DNA of 64,000 bases from BP-464 sp963825415 (GCA_963825415.1 CAWGTD010000003.1:310001-374000); one strand, 5' to 3'. Counted from the stretch's first letter, positions 53,214 to 63,134 are shown. The notes: generated from the letters alone by a model not told the origin. Translations and numbers: made by a program.

Positions 53214-55198
53214 ATGCGCGTACGGATCATCGTCGCCGTCGTGCTCGCCGCTGCCGCGGCGGTGCCGGTTGCCGCCGACGCCCGGACTCGCGCGCTGCGC
53301 GCGTTCTCGGACTGCCCGGCGCTCGTCGACTACGCGCGCGGCCACGGGACGAAGTCCGTCGCGACGGGCTGGGTGCCGTCCGCGCCGATCGGCGCGCCCG
53401 CGCCGTCCGTGGTGCCGCGAACCCGCAGGAGGTCTCGGCCCAGGGCAAGGACAACGCGTCCGCTCCCACGGCCACGAGCACGCCGTTCTCGACGACCAAC
53501 GTGCAGGAGGAGGGCGTCGACGAGCCCGACGTCGTCAAGACCGACGGCAAGGTCGTCTACGCCGTCGCCAACGCGCACCTCTACGCGATCGACGTTCGCT
53601 CGGACACGCCGCGCCTGCTCGGCTCGCTCGCGCTCGCCGAAGGCTCCGGCCACGAGCTGCTGCTGCACGGCGACCGTCTCCTGGTGCTCCAGAACGCGTG
53701 GCTGCCCGACCAGCCCTCCCCGACGCCGCCGCCGTCGTCCGAAAAGATCGCGGCAGACATCTATCCGATCGGCCGTTCGGTCACGCGGCTGACGGAGGTC
53801 GACGTCAGCGACCCGGCCGCGATGAAGGTCCTTCGCAACGAACGCGCCGACGGGTCCTACGTGAGCGCCCGCGTCACCGGCAAGACGGCGCGCGTGGTCG
53901 TGGTGTCGCGGCCCGAGGTCCTGATCGACGTCGCCGCGGTCAGCGCGCGGACCGAGGCCGCCGCGGTCACGCGACGCAAGCGGCTGGTGCGCCGCGCCCG
54001 CCTGGCGTCGTGGCGTCCGTCTTCGTACTTCCGGCGCGCCGGGACGCCCAACGGCCGGCTGCACCCGCTGGTGGCCTGCCGTTCCGTGCGCCACCCGGTC
54101 CAGTTCTCCGGCCTCGACACGGTCACGATCCTCACCGTCGACCTCGACCGCGGGCTGCCGTCGGTCGACTCCGACGCGGTGATGAGCAACGCCGACATCG
54201 TCTACGGCTCGCCGAACCGCCTCTACGTCGCGACGCAGCGCTGGCTGGCGCCGCAGATCCTCGAGCGGGCCGAGCCGCCGCCGATCACCACCGCGATCCA
54301 CGCGTTCGACGTCTCGAAGGCCGACTCCACCAGCTACGCCGGCACCGGCAACGTCACGGGCTTCCTGCTCAACCAGTTCTCGCTCTCGGAGGACAAGGGC
54401 GTGCTGCGCGTCGCGAGCACCGAGAGCCCGACCTGGTGGAACGGCACGAGCACCGGCGGCCAGAGCTTCGTCACGACGCTCGACGCCGGGTCGTCGACGC
54501 TGCCGCAGCTCGGCCGCGTCGACGAGCTCGGCAAGGGCCAGCGCATCTACGCGGTGCGCTTCATCGGCGACGTGGGCTACGTGGTCACGTTCCGCCAGAT
54601 CGATCCGCTGTACACGATCGATCTGTCGACGCCGGCGAAGCCGCGCGTGCTGGGCGAGCTCGAGATCGCCGGCTACTCGGCCTACCTGCACCCGCTCGAG
54701 GGCAAGCTGCTGCTCGGCGTCGGCCAGGACGCGGGCGAGGACGGCCGCACGCGCGGCACACAGCTTTCGCTGTTCGACGTGGCGGACCCGTCGAAACCCA
54801 CGCGGCTGGCGAGCGCCACCGTGGGCCAGAGCTCGTCGTCGAGCGTCGAGTACGACCACCACGCGTTCCTGTACTGGGCTCCCGAGAAGCTCGCCGTGAT
54901 CCCGGTGCAGATCTTCGGCGACAGCGACGTGTTCTCCGGCGCGATCGGGTTCAACGTCAACCGCAGCGCGATCGCCGAGGCCGGCCGCATCTCTCATCCC
55001 GGCAGCGACGGCTTCACCCCGACGGTGCAGCGCTCGGTCGTGATCGGCAGCCGGCTGTTCACGCTTTCGGACGGCGGCCTGCTGTCCAGCGACCTGCACA
55101 CGCTTGCCGCCGGCCCGTGGCTGGCGTTCCCCGACGCTCCCAAGGGCGGCGGCGAAGACCCGCGGCCGCTTCCCGCCGAGTCCGGCCCCGGCGGCTAG
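53214..55198 (+). CDS. Secreted beta-propeller domain protein (PF09826-type), one frameshift
   Basis: About 661 residues. The first frame gives a signal peptide (IIVAVVLAAAAAVPVAADA); the second begins ANPQEVSAQGKDNAS and contains the family marker NVQEEGVDEPDVVKTDG followed by VYAVANAHLYAIDV. Many blades follow to the C-terminus (YTIDLSTPAKPRVLGELEIAGYSAYLHP). The break at 53410-53421 is best explained by one missing base, the only such case here. Extracellular or wall-bound; function unknown. ATG with TACCTT 6 nt upstream. The stop shares CTAG with ctaG. Confidence 0.87.
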
Positions 55199-56088
55199 AC
55201 CGGCTCGCGCTCGATCCGCGCGCGCAGCTCGGCGCCGCGGCCGGCCGCCACCGCCCGCGCGGCGCGGCGCTCGTCCAGCGCGACGCCACGCTCCCCGGCG
55301 AGGTCGAGCAGCTCCTGGCGCTCGTCGCCCTCGCGCGCCGCGCGGATGAACAGCCAGCCGAACAGGCACAGCGTGACGATCGAGCCCTCGACCATCATGA
55401 TCGCGCCGCCGGTGATCTGGTCGGTGAGCGGCTTGATGTGCCAGATGCGCTCACCCGCCGCGTAGTCCGGATACACCGGGCTGCCGTCCCACACCAGCAC
55501 GTTGGCGAGCACCGCGCCAAGCAGCCTGACGCCCAGCACATAGAGCAGCTGGGCCAGGTTGCCGAACCACGCCGGCCGCGGCAGCGGGCCGAGCAACGCC
55601 ATCCACATCGTCACACCGAAGCCGATGAACATCGCGTGCTCGAGCGCGTGGACCGACGAGTGCTCCACCGCGCCCTGGTAGAGCACGGGGATGTGCCAGA
55701 CGTAGAAGTTGGCGGCCCACAGCGGCAACGCCACGAGCGGGTGGGTCAGCAGCCGCAGCCAGCCGAGCCCGCGGATGCGCAGGACGGGCGCGAGCACGGG
55801 CCCCGTCATCCCGAGCACGAGCAGCAGAGCGCCGACGTCGGCGATCAGCAGGTGCTCTGACATGTGCACCCAGAACAGCTCGTCGGCGACGTGCCCGATC
55901 GGCGAGGTGAGCGTGAGGACGATCAGCGCCAGGGCGCCCAGGAAGCAGTACTGGCGCCAGGGTGCGACGGCCCGCGGCGTTCCGGCCAGCGTCCGCACGC
56001 GCTTCGAGTACAGGACGCCGACCAGGATCGGGACGAACACCTCCAGCGGTGCGAACACCGGGCCCCCGAGGTGCGCGAGCGTGGTCAT
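55195..56088 (-). CDS. ctaG: Cytochrome c oxidase assembly protein, caa3-type CtaG
   Basis: 297 residues, about seven transmembrane segments. HMSEHLLIADVGALLLVLG, FYVWHIPVLYQGAVEHSSVHALEHAMF and DQITGGAIMMVEGSIV are the conserved His-rich blocks of the CtaG/CtaA-associated family that helps insert copper into cytochrome oxidase. No oxidase genes are in the window. ATG start overlaps the EamA gene stop (ATGA), so the two are coupled. Confidence 0.9.
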   Translation of the reverse strand: MTTLAHLGGPVFAPLEVFVPILVGVLYSKRVRTLAGTPRAVAPWRQYCFLGALALIVLTLTSPIGHVADELFWVHMSEHLLIADVGALLLVLGMTGPVLAPVLRIRGLGWLRLLTHPLVALPLWAANFYVWHIPVLYQGAVEHSSVHALEHAMFIGFGVTMWMALLGPLPRPAWFGNLAQLLYVLGVRLLGAVLANVLVWDGSPVYPDYAAGERIWHIKPLTDQITGGAIMMVEGSIVTLCLFGWLFIRAAREGDERQELLDLAGERGVALDERRAARAVAAGRGAELRARIEREPV

Positions 56089-56927
56089 CCGGCGCTCACC
56101 ATCGCAACACCGGCGAGTGCGGCGACGACACCCGCGCCCTGGAGCTGGCTCAGGCGCTCGCCGAGGACGCCGCGCGCCAGCAGGATCGTCATGACGGGAT
56201 AGAGCGAGCCGACCACGGCGACGATGCTCAGCGCGCCGCGCGTGGTGGCCAGCCCGTAGAGGGCGGTGGCCGACAGGTCGACGAGCCCGATCGCCACCAG
56301 CTGCGGCCGGTCGCTTGCCGGCGGGACGAGCGGCGCATGGCGCAGGTGGGCTACGAGGGCCACGCCGGGCAGCACCACGATCCGCCCGATGGCCAACAGC
56401 CAGAGGATCGAGCCGTCGGCCGCGACGTCCGCGAATACGAAGTACGTCCCGAACCCCGCCGCGGCGGCGAGCGCCAGCAGGATCGCCGGGCGGTTGGGAC
56501 CGCTCAGCTGCTCCTCGGTGACCTCCTCGCGCGACGCCAGCAGCACGCCTGCCACGGTCACCACGAGCCCGACCGCGACGACCGCGTGCAGCGCGTCGCC
56601 GGTCGCCAGGCCGACGATCACCGGCAGGATCAAGCCGGTGGCCGAGATCGGCGCGACGATGCTCATGGTCCCGACCGCCAGCGCGCGGTAGAACGCGCCC
56701 AGGGCGGTCAGCCCCGCCGCGCCCGCGATCGCCCCCGCCAGCAGCGAGCGCCCGTCGGGCGGCCCGGTGCCGGTCGCCGCGATCAGGCCGAGCACCGCGA
56801 CCAGCCCGGCGCCCTCGACCCACAGCAGAACCGTGAGCACCGAGATGCTGCGGCTCTTCAGCCCGGCGAGGAAGTCGGCCATCCCCCAGCAGGACGCTGC
56901 GGCGAGCGAATAGGCGATCGCGACCAC
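56085..56927 (-). CDS. EamA/DMT-family transporter
   Basis: 280 residues, ten transmembrane segments in two EamA halves (about 1-135 and 145-280). SCWGMADFLAGL, ALAVGTMSIVAPISATGLILPVIVG and GALSIVAVVGSLYPVMTILLA are typical. Exports or takes up a metabolite that cannot be specified. Starts 30 bases after the upstream proline-rich gene. Confidence 0.88.
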   Translation of the reverse strand: MVAIAYSLAAASCWGMADFLAGLKSRSISVLTVLLWVEGAGLVAVLGLIAATGTGPPDGRSLLAGAIAGAAGLTALGAFYRALAVGTMSIVAPISATGLILPVIVGLATGDALHAVVAVGLVVTVAGVLLASREEVTEEQLSGPNRPAILLALAAAAGFGTYFVFADVAADGSILWLLAIGRIVVLPGVALVAHLRHAPLVPPASDRPQLVAIGLVDLSATALYGLATTRGALSIVAVVGSLYPVMTILLARGVLGERLSQLQGAGVVAALAGVAMVSAG

Positions 56928-56957
56928 CGGCGAATGCTCGCAGGCCGGAGTTGGGCG

Positions 56958-57524
56958 CTACGGCCGCGGCGGGGCGACGAGGTCGACGACCGTCTGCACG
57001 GTTTGGGCCGCGACGGGCCCGACCGGAGCGGGGAGCTGCTGGGCGACGCCGACGACCTGCTCACCGGTCTGGCGCACCGGGTTGGGCTGCGGCGCGGGGT
57101 TCGGCGCGGGCGCGGGCGCGGGTGAGGACCCGCCGCCGCCGCCGGAGGACGGAGGCGGCGTCGCCGGCGCGGTCGAGCCGCCGCCACCGGAGCCGGGTCC
57201 CGTCGACGAGGCCGGGGTCTGCGTTCGCCGGCCGCCGCCCGAGCCGCCGGTGTTCGTCTGCCCGCCGCCTGTCGAGCGGCGCACCGGCGCGGTCGCGCGC
57301 ACCCGCAGCGGCGGGACGCGCACGGCGGCCGCGAGGTCCGGCGACCCCGAACGCGAAGCCTCCGGGGCGGACGGTCCGTGCAGCACCTGGCCCAGCGAGC
57401 GCAACCGGTCGCGGCCACCGAGGGCGCCGCTCAGCCCGACGCCCAGCGCCAGGGCGAGCGGCAGCAGCAGCGCCACGCCGCCGGCGCGAGCGATCCCGCG
57501 GCCCCACTCGCCCACCGCGTCCAT
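56958..57524 (-). CDS. Membrane-anchored Gly/Pro-rich low-complexity protein
   Basis: 188 residues. One N-terminal transmembrane helix (VALLLPLALALGVGLSGAL) is followed by a long Gly-, Ser- and Pro-rich region and a short C-terminal helix (VVGVAQQLPAPVGPVAAQTVQTVVDLV). No family recognised; it resembles exported linker or wall proteins. First gene of the probable operon with the EamA permease and ctaG. AGGGTA (TACCCT on its strand) lies 8 nt upstream of the ATG. Confidence 0.65.
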   Translation of the reverse strand: MDAVGEWGRGIARAGGVALLLPLALALGVGLSGALGGRDRLRSLGQVLHGPSAPEASRSGSPDLAAAVRVPPLRVRATAPVRRSTGGGQTNTGGSGGGRRTQTPASSTGPGSGGGGSTAPATPPPSSGGGGGSSPAPAPAPNPAPQPNPVRQTGEQVVGVAQQLPAPVGPVAAQTVQTVVDLVAPPRP

Positions 57525-57532
57525 GACCGTCC

Positions 57533-57538
57533 AGGGTA
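57533..57538 (-). promoter_or_regulatory. Candidate -10 box of the proline-rich gene / EamA / ctaG operon
   Basis: TACCCT on the minus strand, 8 nt before ATG 57524. Confidence 0.35.
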
Positions 57539-57546
57539 CTCCGCGA

Positions 57547-57552
57547 TACCGT
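57547..57552 (+). promoter_or_regulatory. Candidate -10 box of the hybrid histidine kinase gene
   Basis: TACCGT ends 8 nt before the GTG at 57561. Confidence 0.35.
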
Positions 57553-57560
57553 CGCGGACC

Positions 57561-59984
57561 GTGGCACGGCTCACCCTCGCGCGTTCACTACGCCTGGCGC
57601 TCCTCGGCCTCACGGTCGTGCTCGCCAGCGTCGCCGCGGGCGGGGTCGCCTATCTGTACTCGTCGCGGCAGACCTACGAGGACCGCCAGGCCGACGCCTA
57701 CCAGCTCCAGACGGCCGCCAGCCGGCTCCTGGCGGCGCAGGTCGTGGAGGCCGACATCCTGCGTGCACGCGAACGGCCCGCCTCCCGCCGCGCGGCGCGC
57801 GAGGCGTTCGCGGCCGCGCTCGCCAGGGCGCGCACGATCGCTGCCGAGGACAAGCGAAGCCTGCAATCGATCGGCGAGGTCGCCGTCGCCCAGCAGCGTC
57901 TGCGCAGCCGGCCCAACAACGACGCGCCGCTGCGGGCCGCCCGGCGCGCGATCGTCCGCCTCGACGCACGGCAGACGGGGCGCCTGATCGATGCCCGCGC
58001 CGCCGCGCGCCGCGACTCGCGCCGCGCGCTGGCAGCCGCGGCGGCGGGCGGCATCCTGGCGATCGTCGCCGCGCTGGCGCTCGTCGCGGCGATGGTGGCC
58101 GCGGTCCGGCGCCCGCTCGACCGGCTCGTGACCGCCGCGCGGCGCCTGGCGGCCGGCGACTTCTCGACCCGCGTCGACGAGGACGGCCCCGCCGAGCTGC
58201 GCACCCTGGCCGGGGCGTTCAATGGGATGGCCACCGACGTGCAGAGCGCATCCGAGCGCGTCGAGGCCGAGCGCCGCCGGCTCGACACGACGATCCGCAG
58301 CCTCGGCGATGCGTTGGTGATCACCGACTCCGCCGGCGTCGTCGAGACGTGCAACCCGCGCACCGCGCAGCTCGTTCCCGCCCTGCAGGAGGGCGTGGCC
58401 GTGGCGGGCGTGCTGCCACCGCTCGAAGAAGCCCTCGTCGGCGAGCAGCCGCTCGACCTCGGCGGGCGCACGCTGCTGGTCACCGCGGTCCCGCTCGAAG
58501 GCGGCGCGGGCACCGCATGGACCGTCCGCGACGCCACCGAGCGCGTCCGGCTCGAGCGGCTCAAGAGCGAGTTCGTCGCGACGGCCTCGCACGAGCTGCG
58601 CAGCCCGCTGACCTCGATCAAGGGGTTCGTCGAGCTGCTGGCCGCATCCGACGCCGACATGACCGACCGCCAGCGCGAGTTCATCTCGATCATCAGCCAG
58701 TCGACGAACCGCCTGGTCGACCTGGTCAACGACCTGCTCGACGTGGCGCGGGTGGAGGCCGGGCGCGTCGAGATCCACCGCCGCCCGACCCAGGTGGCCG
58801 ACGCCGTGCGCGAGGTCACCACGCTGATGAAGCCGCGGTTCGACGAGAAGGCCCAGGTGCTCGAGGTCGAGTATCCGGCCGAGCTGCCCCAGGCGCTCGC
58901 CGATCCCGCGCGCACGCGCCAGATCCTGACCAACCTGCTGACCAACGCCCACCTCTACACCAACGAGGGCGGCAACATCCGGGTGGCCCTGCGCGAGACC
59001 GAGCACCACGTCGTGCTCGAGGTCTCAGACGACGGGCGCGGGATGACCGAGGAGGAGGTCAGCCACGCCTTCGACCGCTTCTACCGCGGGCGCGACGAGC
59101 ACGCCTCCACGCACCAGCCCGGCACCGGCCTCGGCCTCGCGATCGTGCGCTCGTTGGTCGAGCTGCACGGCGGCGACGTGGCGATCCGCTCGGCGCCCGA
59201 GGAGGGAACCACCTTCACCGTGCGCTTGCCGCGCGCGCCGGAGATCGGCGTCGCCCCGCGCCACGCGCTGCGCGGCCGGCGGGTGCTCGTGGTCGACGAC
59301 GAGCCCGCGATCGCCGAGCTGATCGCCGAGCGCCTGCGTCCGCACGACGTCGAGACCGTCACGGTCCACAGCGGCGCCGAAGCCCTGGAGCACCTGCAGA
59401 ACGAGCGCTTCGACGCGATCACGCTCGACATCCTGATGCCGGGCATGAGCGGCTTCGAGGTCCTGCGCATCCTGCGCGCCGACCCGGAGCTGCGAGGTGT
59501 GCCGGTGGTGGTGGTGTCGGTGTTCGCGGGGCGCGAGGCGCTGGCGGGCGAATGGGTGGTGCCCAAGCCGATCGACGCCGACGAGCTCGTCGACGCGCTC
59601 GGCCAGGCGATCCTGGCCGGTCGGGTGCGCGTGCTCGTCGTCGCGCGGCCCGCGCTGCGCGCGAGCCTCGAGCCGACACTGGACGAGCTCGGCATCGAGC
59701 ACGAGTGGACCACCGACGCGATGGGCGCGGCGCAACGCTGCCTCGACCGGTTCTTCGAGGCGGCGCTCGTCGACGCCGGCCTGCACGACCCGGACGCCGT
59801 CTTGCGCTCGCTCGACCTCCGCGGCCGGCGGCTGCGCCGGTCGGTCGTCGTGTTCTCCTCGGGCGACGACTCGCCCGGCCTCGCGCGGCTGGACGCCGAG
59901 CCGGTGGCGATCGAGGACGCGGGTGCCACGGTGCTCGGCCTGCTGCAGCCCGAACCGGGCGGCGAGCTCGCGCCCGGCGGATAG
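57561..59984 (+). CDS. Hybrid sensor histidine kinase with two C-terminal receiver domains
   Basis: 807 residues. Order: transmembrane helix about 9-30, extracytoplasmic helical sensor to about 150, second transmembrane helix about 155-180, HAMP to about 235, PAS-like about 245-325, HisKA with His344 in ATASHELRSP, HATPase about 435-560 (NLLTNAHLYTNEGG, VSDDGRGM, GTGLGLAIV), receiver about 570-690 with Asp623 in TLDILMPGM. A last receiver-like region (about 695-800) is degenerate. GTG start. Signals probably pass to the HD-GYP and response-regulator genes that follow. Confidence 0.92.
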   Translation: MARLTLARSLRLALLGLTVVLASVAAGGVAYLYSSRQTYEDRQADAYQLQTAASRLLAAQVVEADILRARERPASRRAAREAFAAALARARTIAAEDKRSLQSIGEVAVAQQRLRSRPNNDAPLRAARRAIVRLDARQTGRLIDARAAARRDSRRALAAAAAGGILAIVAALALVAAMVAAVRRPLDRLVTAARRLAAGDFSTRVDEDGPAELRTLAGAFNGMATDVQSASERVEAERRRLDTTIRSLGDALVITDSAGVVETCNPRTAQLVPALQEGVAVAGVLPPLEEALVGEQPLDLGGRTLLVTAVPLEGGAGTAWTVRDATERVRLERLKSEFVATASHELRSPLTSIKGFVELLAASDADMTDRQREFISIISQSTNRLVDLVNDLLDVARVEAGRVEIHRRPTQVADAVREVTTLMKPRFDEKAQVLEVEYPAELPQALADPARTRQILTNLLTNAHLYTNEGGNIRVALRETEHHVVLEVSDDGRGMTEEEVSHAFDRFYRGRDEHASTHQPGTGLGLAIVRSLVELHGGDVAIRSAPEEGTTFTVRLPRAPEIGVAPRHALRGRRVLVVDDEPAIAELIAERLRPHDVETVTVHSGAEALEHLQNERFDAITLDILMPGMSGFEVLRILRADPELRGVPVVVVSVFAGREALAGEWVVPKPIDADELVDALGQAILAGRVRVLVVARPALRASLEPTLDELGIEHEWTTDAMGAAQRCLDRFFEAALVDAGLHDPDAVLRSLDLRGRRLRRSVVVFSSGDDSPGLARLDAEPVAIEDAGATVLGLLQPEPGGELAPGG

Positions 59985-59987
59985 GGT
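59982..59987 (+). promoter_or_regulatory. Candidate -10 box of the HD-GYP gene
   Basis: TAGGGT ends exactly 6 nt before the GTG at 59994 and overlaps the stop codon of the kinase gene, so the HD-GYP gene may have its own leaderless transcript. Confidence 0.5.
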
Positions 59988-59993
59988 CTGCTC

Positions 59994-60725
59994 GTGGGAG
60001 GCGACGAAGTCGAAATGCTCAAGGCGGCGCTCGCCGAGCGCGCCGAGCAGGCGGTCGAGAAGGAGCGCCAGCTCGAGCGCTACGCCGCCGACCTGCGCGA
60101 GACGTTCAAGCAGGAGCGCGCGCGGGCGCTGCAGCTGCGGCGCTCCTACGTGGCGACGGTTCGAGCGCTGGCCAACGCCGTCGAGGCGCGTGACGCCTAC
60201 ACCGGCAAGCACGCCGAACGCGTCTCCGCCTACGGGCTGGCGATCGCGCGTGCCGGGCAGATGAGCATCGCCGAGGACCCCGAGATCGAGTTCGGCTTCC
60301 TGCTGCACGACGTCGGCAAGGTCGCCGTGCCCGACGCGATCCTCTTCAAGCCCGAGCCGCTCGACGCCACCGAGCGGGCGATCATGGAGCGCCACCCCGT
60401 GATCGGCTGGGAGATCCTGCGCGACGTCGACTTCCTCGGCGAGGCCAAGCTCGTCGTCCGCCACCACCACGAGCGCTGGGACGGCGACGGCTACCCGGAC
60501 AAGCTGGCCGGCGAGGACATCCCGCCGGCGGCGCGCGTGTTCTCGGTGGCCGACACGCTCGACGCGCTGACCACCGACCGGCCCTACCGCCCGGCCCAGT
60601 CGCTCGCAACGGCACGCGAGATCGTCGAGAAGGGCGTCGGCACCCAGTTCGACCCCGCGTCGGTGGAGGCCTTCGCGCGCGTGCCGGACGCCGAGCTCGA
60701 CCAGATCCGCCAGGAGATCCGGTGA
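59994..60725 (+). CDS. HD-GYP domain cyclic-di-GMP phosphodiesterase-like protein
   Basis: 243 residues. A coiled N-terminus (ERQLERYAADLRETFKQERA) precedes an HD-GYP domain with His105-Asp106 in LLHDVGK, the HHHERWDGDGYP block (GYP at 166-168), and the late DTLDALTTDRPYR. The full motif set argues for hydrolysis of cyclic di-GMP; it has no receiver of its own. It lies between the hybrid kinase and a single-domain receiver whose GTG overlaps its stop. Confidence 0.92.
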   Translation: MGGDEVEMLKAALAERAEQAVEKERQLERYAADLRETFKQERARALQLRRSYVATVRALANAVEARDAYTGKHAERVSAYGLAIARAGQMSIAEDPEIEFGFLLHDVGKVAVPDAILFKPEPLDATERAIMERHPVIGWEILRDVDFLGEAKLVVRHHHERWDGDGYPDKLAGEDIPPAARVFSVADTLDALTTDRPYRPAQSLATAREIVEKGVGTQFDPASVEAFARVPDAELDQIRQEIR

Positions 60726-61093
60726 ACCCCGCGACCGTGCTGATCGTCGACGACGACCCGTTCATCCGGCGGCTGATCGCAACGACGCTCGAGGACGTGG
60801 CCGGCTTCGAGCTGCTCGAGGCCGCCGACGGTCAGGAGGCGGTGGAACTGGCGAGAGACCGAGCGCCGGCGATCGTGTTCCTGGACATCGACATGCCGCG
60901 CATGGACGGCCTCACCGCGTGCCGCGCACTGCGCGACCGCCACGGCCCCGGCCCGCACATCGTCATGCTCACGGCCGCCGGCCGCGAACAGGAGGGCGCC
61001 GCGCGCGCGGCGGGCGCCGACCTCTTCTTGACAAAGCCCTTCAGCCCGCTGGACCTGCTGCGGCTCGTCGACGACCTCGGTGCTGCCCGGTAG
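60722..61093 (+). CDS. Single-domain response regulator
   Basis: 123-residue CheY-like receiver with no output domain. Acidic pair DDD at 10-12, phosphoacceptor Asp55 in LDIDMPRMDG, Thr in MLTAAG and Lys in LTKPFSP. GTG start overlaps the HD-GYP stop. Likely shuttles phosphate between the hybrid kinase and a partner, possibly the HD-GYP protein. Confidence 0.93.
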   Translation: MNPATVLIVDDDPFIRRLIATTLEDVAGFELLEAADGQEAVELARDRAPAIVFLDIDMPRMDGLTACRALRDRHGPGPHIVMLTAAGREQEGAARAAGADLFLTKPFSPLDLLRLVDDLGAAR

Positions 61094-61102
61094 CCCGGGC
61101 GC

Positions 61103-61567
61103 TCAGTCGATCACGTAGCCGACGATCACCGACGCGACGCGGCCGGAGCGGCCGATGCGGAAGTCGGTGACGCGCTTGCCGGGGTCGAAGCGCCCGACGT
61201 AGCAGTGGTCGAGGCCGAACTCGACCTTGCACTGCACCTTGGGGACGCGGCTCGCGACGGTCGCGCGGGCGGTGCCCACCCCGACGCCGCGGGTCGTGCG
61301 TTCGCTTCGGCTACGGGTGTTGATCGAGACGACCTTGGCCGAGCGGGCCGTGCCGTCGAAGGTGGCGTAGGTGAGCCCGTACTTGTAGATCCGCGTGCGC
61401 CCGATTATCGGATGGCGCTGGAAGATCACCGCGTCGGGCGCGCCGAGGGCGGCGCGCACCTGCGAGACGGTCATGCCGAGCCGGATGCCGCCGATGCCGA
61501 CCTGCGGGGTGATGCGCGCGGACGCGGGGGCGGCGGCGAGCAGCGCCGCCACCGCCACGACCAGCAC
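61103..61567 (-). CDS. Secreted hypothetical protein
   Basis: 154 residues from GTG 61567, with a signal peptide (LVVAVAALLAAAPASA). The rest is strand-rich: ITPQVGIGGIRLGMTVSQVRAALG recalls SmpA/BamE-like start motifs (GMT..QV...LG), then CKVEFGLDHC with two Cys. Function unknown. The start is uncertain because the frame runs back into the aldehyde dehydrogenase gene; a CTG overlapping that stop is also possible. Probably transcribed with the dehydrogenase. Confidence 0.7.
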   Translation of the reverse strand: MLVVAVAALLAAAPASARITPQVGIGGIRLGMTVSQVRAALGAPDAVIFQRHPIIGRTRIYKYGLTYATFDGTARSAKVVSINTRSRSERTTRGVGVGTARATVASRVPKVQCKVEFGLDHCYVGRFDPGKRVTDFRIGRSGRVASVIVGYVID

Positions 61568-61578
61568 GCCGAGGCGGG

Positions 61579-63120
61579 TCAGTCCCGCTTCCCCCGGCCC
61601 CACACGAGGCGGAAGAAGCGCAGCAGGCGCTTCGTCGTCCCCGCCTTGTAGGGGAACATGTGGATGTCCTTCTTGGGGTGCAGGCGCGAGACGAGGATCG
61701 ACTGCGCACGCGTGTACTTGCGGATCCCGCCGGCGCCGTGGCGCGAGCCGAGGCCCGAGGCCTTCCAGCCGCCCATCGGCAGCTCGAGCGCCGCGTAGTT
61801 CATCATCGCGTCGTTGACGCAGACCGCGCCGGACTCGACGCGCCGCGCGACCGCTTCGCCGCGCGCGACGTCCTTGCTGAACACCGAGGCGGCGAGCCCG
61901 TAGGGCGAGTCGTTGGCCTGGCGGATGGCCTCCTCGGCGTCGGCGACCTTCATGATCGGCAGCGTCGGGCCGAACGTCTCCTCGCGCATGCACTTCATGT
62001 CGGGCGTGACGTCGACGAGGATCGTCGGCTCGAAGAAGTCGCCCGCGCCCTCACGGCGATGCCCGCCGACGACGGCCTTGGCGCCGTGGGCGATGGCGTC
62101 CTCGACGTGGTCGGTGATGATCTCCATCTGCTTGGGGAAGGTGATCGCGCCGACGTCGACCGAGCCCGCCCCGGCCGGAGGGCCCTGGCGGATGGCGCGC
62201 GCCTTCTCGGTGACCTTCGCCACGAACTCGTCGTAGACCGGCGCCTCGACGAAGCAACGCTCGATCGAGATGCAGGTCTGGCCGCCGTTCTGCATCGAGT
62301 AGAAGACGGCGTGGTTGGCGGCGCGCTCGAGATCGGCGTCCGAGAGCACGATCATCGGGTCCTTGCCGCCGAGCTCGAGGGCGACCGGCGTGAGCGTCTC
62401 GGCCGCCTTGGCCATGACCTTCTTGCCGGTGGCGGTCGAGCCGGTGAACATGACCATGTCGACTTCGTCGATCAGCGCGGAGCCGGTCTCGCCGCGGCCG
62501 GTGGCCACGGAGAAGACGTCGGGCGGCATGTCGCACTCGCGCAGCATCTCGGCCATCAGCAGCGAGGTCAGCGGGGTGACCTCGCTCGGCTTGAGGATCA
62601 CCGAGTTGCCCGCGGCCAGCGCGGGGACGCAGTCGCCGAACGAGTTGGTCAGCGGGTAGTTCCACGGGCCGATCACGCCGACCAGGCCGAGCGGCTCGTA
62701 GCGCTGGATCAGCTTCTTGCCCTTGACCATGATCGACGACGTGCGCACGCGCTCGTCCTCGAGGTACTTCGGCGCGTTCTTGGCCCAGAACCCGAACGCG
62801 TTGGCGCCGTAGGAGATCTCGGCGAACATCGCGTCCTCGTACGTCTTGCCGGTCTCCGAGACGATCGTCTCGATCACGCGGTCGGTGTTGTCCAACAGCC
62901 ATTTCTGGGCGCGCCGCAGAACGCGGCCGCGGCCCTCGAACCCGAGCGCCTGCCAACCCGGCTGGGCGGCGCGCGCGCGGCGCGCCAGCTCGGCGACCTC
63001 TTCGGGGCCGAGGTCGGGCACGCGCCCGATGACCTGCCCGGTTGCGGGGTTGACGACCTCGATCTCCGAGCGCGCGGAGGTGCCGTCTGTAGTGGTCTGC
63101 TGCTCGATCGTTCCGGCCAT
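61579..63120 (-). CDS. NAD(P)-dependent aldehyde dehydrogenase
   Basis: 513 residues. IGPWNYPLTNSFGD, FTGSTATGKKVM (Rossmann), the general-base Glu in ALELGGKDP and the nucleophile Cys in GGQTCISIERC. The C-terminal 50 residues (RLHPKKDIHMFPYKAG and a basic hydrophobic end) are longer than in soluble forms and may bind the membrane. Resembles succinate-semialdehyde or long-chain aldehyde dehydrogenases; the substrate is not proven. TACCCT lies exactly 6 nt before the ATG. Confidence 0.93.
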   Translation of the reverse strand: MAGTIEQQTTTDGTSARSEIEVVNPATGQVIGRVPDLGPEEVAELARRARAAQPGWQALGFEGRGRVLRRAQKWLLDNTDRVIETIVSETGKTYEDAMFAEISYGANAFGFWAKNAPKYLEDERVRTSSIMVKGKKLIQRYEPLGLVGVIGPWNYPLTNSFGDCVPALAAGNSVILKPSEVTPLTSLLMAEMLRECDMPPDVFSVATGRGETGSALIDEVDMVMFTGSTATGKKVMAKAAETLTPVALELGGKDPMIVLSDADLERAANHAVFYSMQNGGQTCISIERCFVEAPVYDEFVAKVTEKARAIRQGPPAGAGSVDVGAITFPKQMEIITDHVEDAIAHGAKAVVGGHRREGAGDFFEPTILVDVTPDMKCMREETFGPTLPIMKVADAEEAIRQANDSPYGLAASVFSKDVARGEAVARRVESGAVCVNDAMMNYAALELPMGGWKASGLGSRHGAGGIRKYTRAQSILVSRLHPKKDIHMFPYKAGTTKRLLRFFRLVWGRGKRD

Positions 63121-63126
63121 ACGCCG

Positions 63127-63132
63127 AGGGTA
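63127..63132 (-). promoter_or_regulatory. Candidate -10 box of the aldehyde dehydrogenase gene
   Basis: TACCCT on the minus strand, exactly 6 nt before the ATG at 63120. Confidence 0.5.
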
Positions 63133-63134
63133 CC

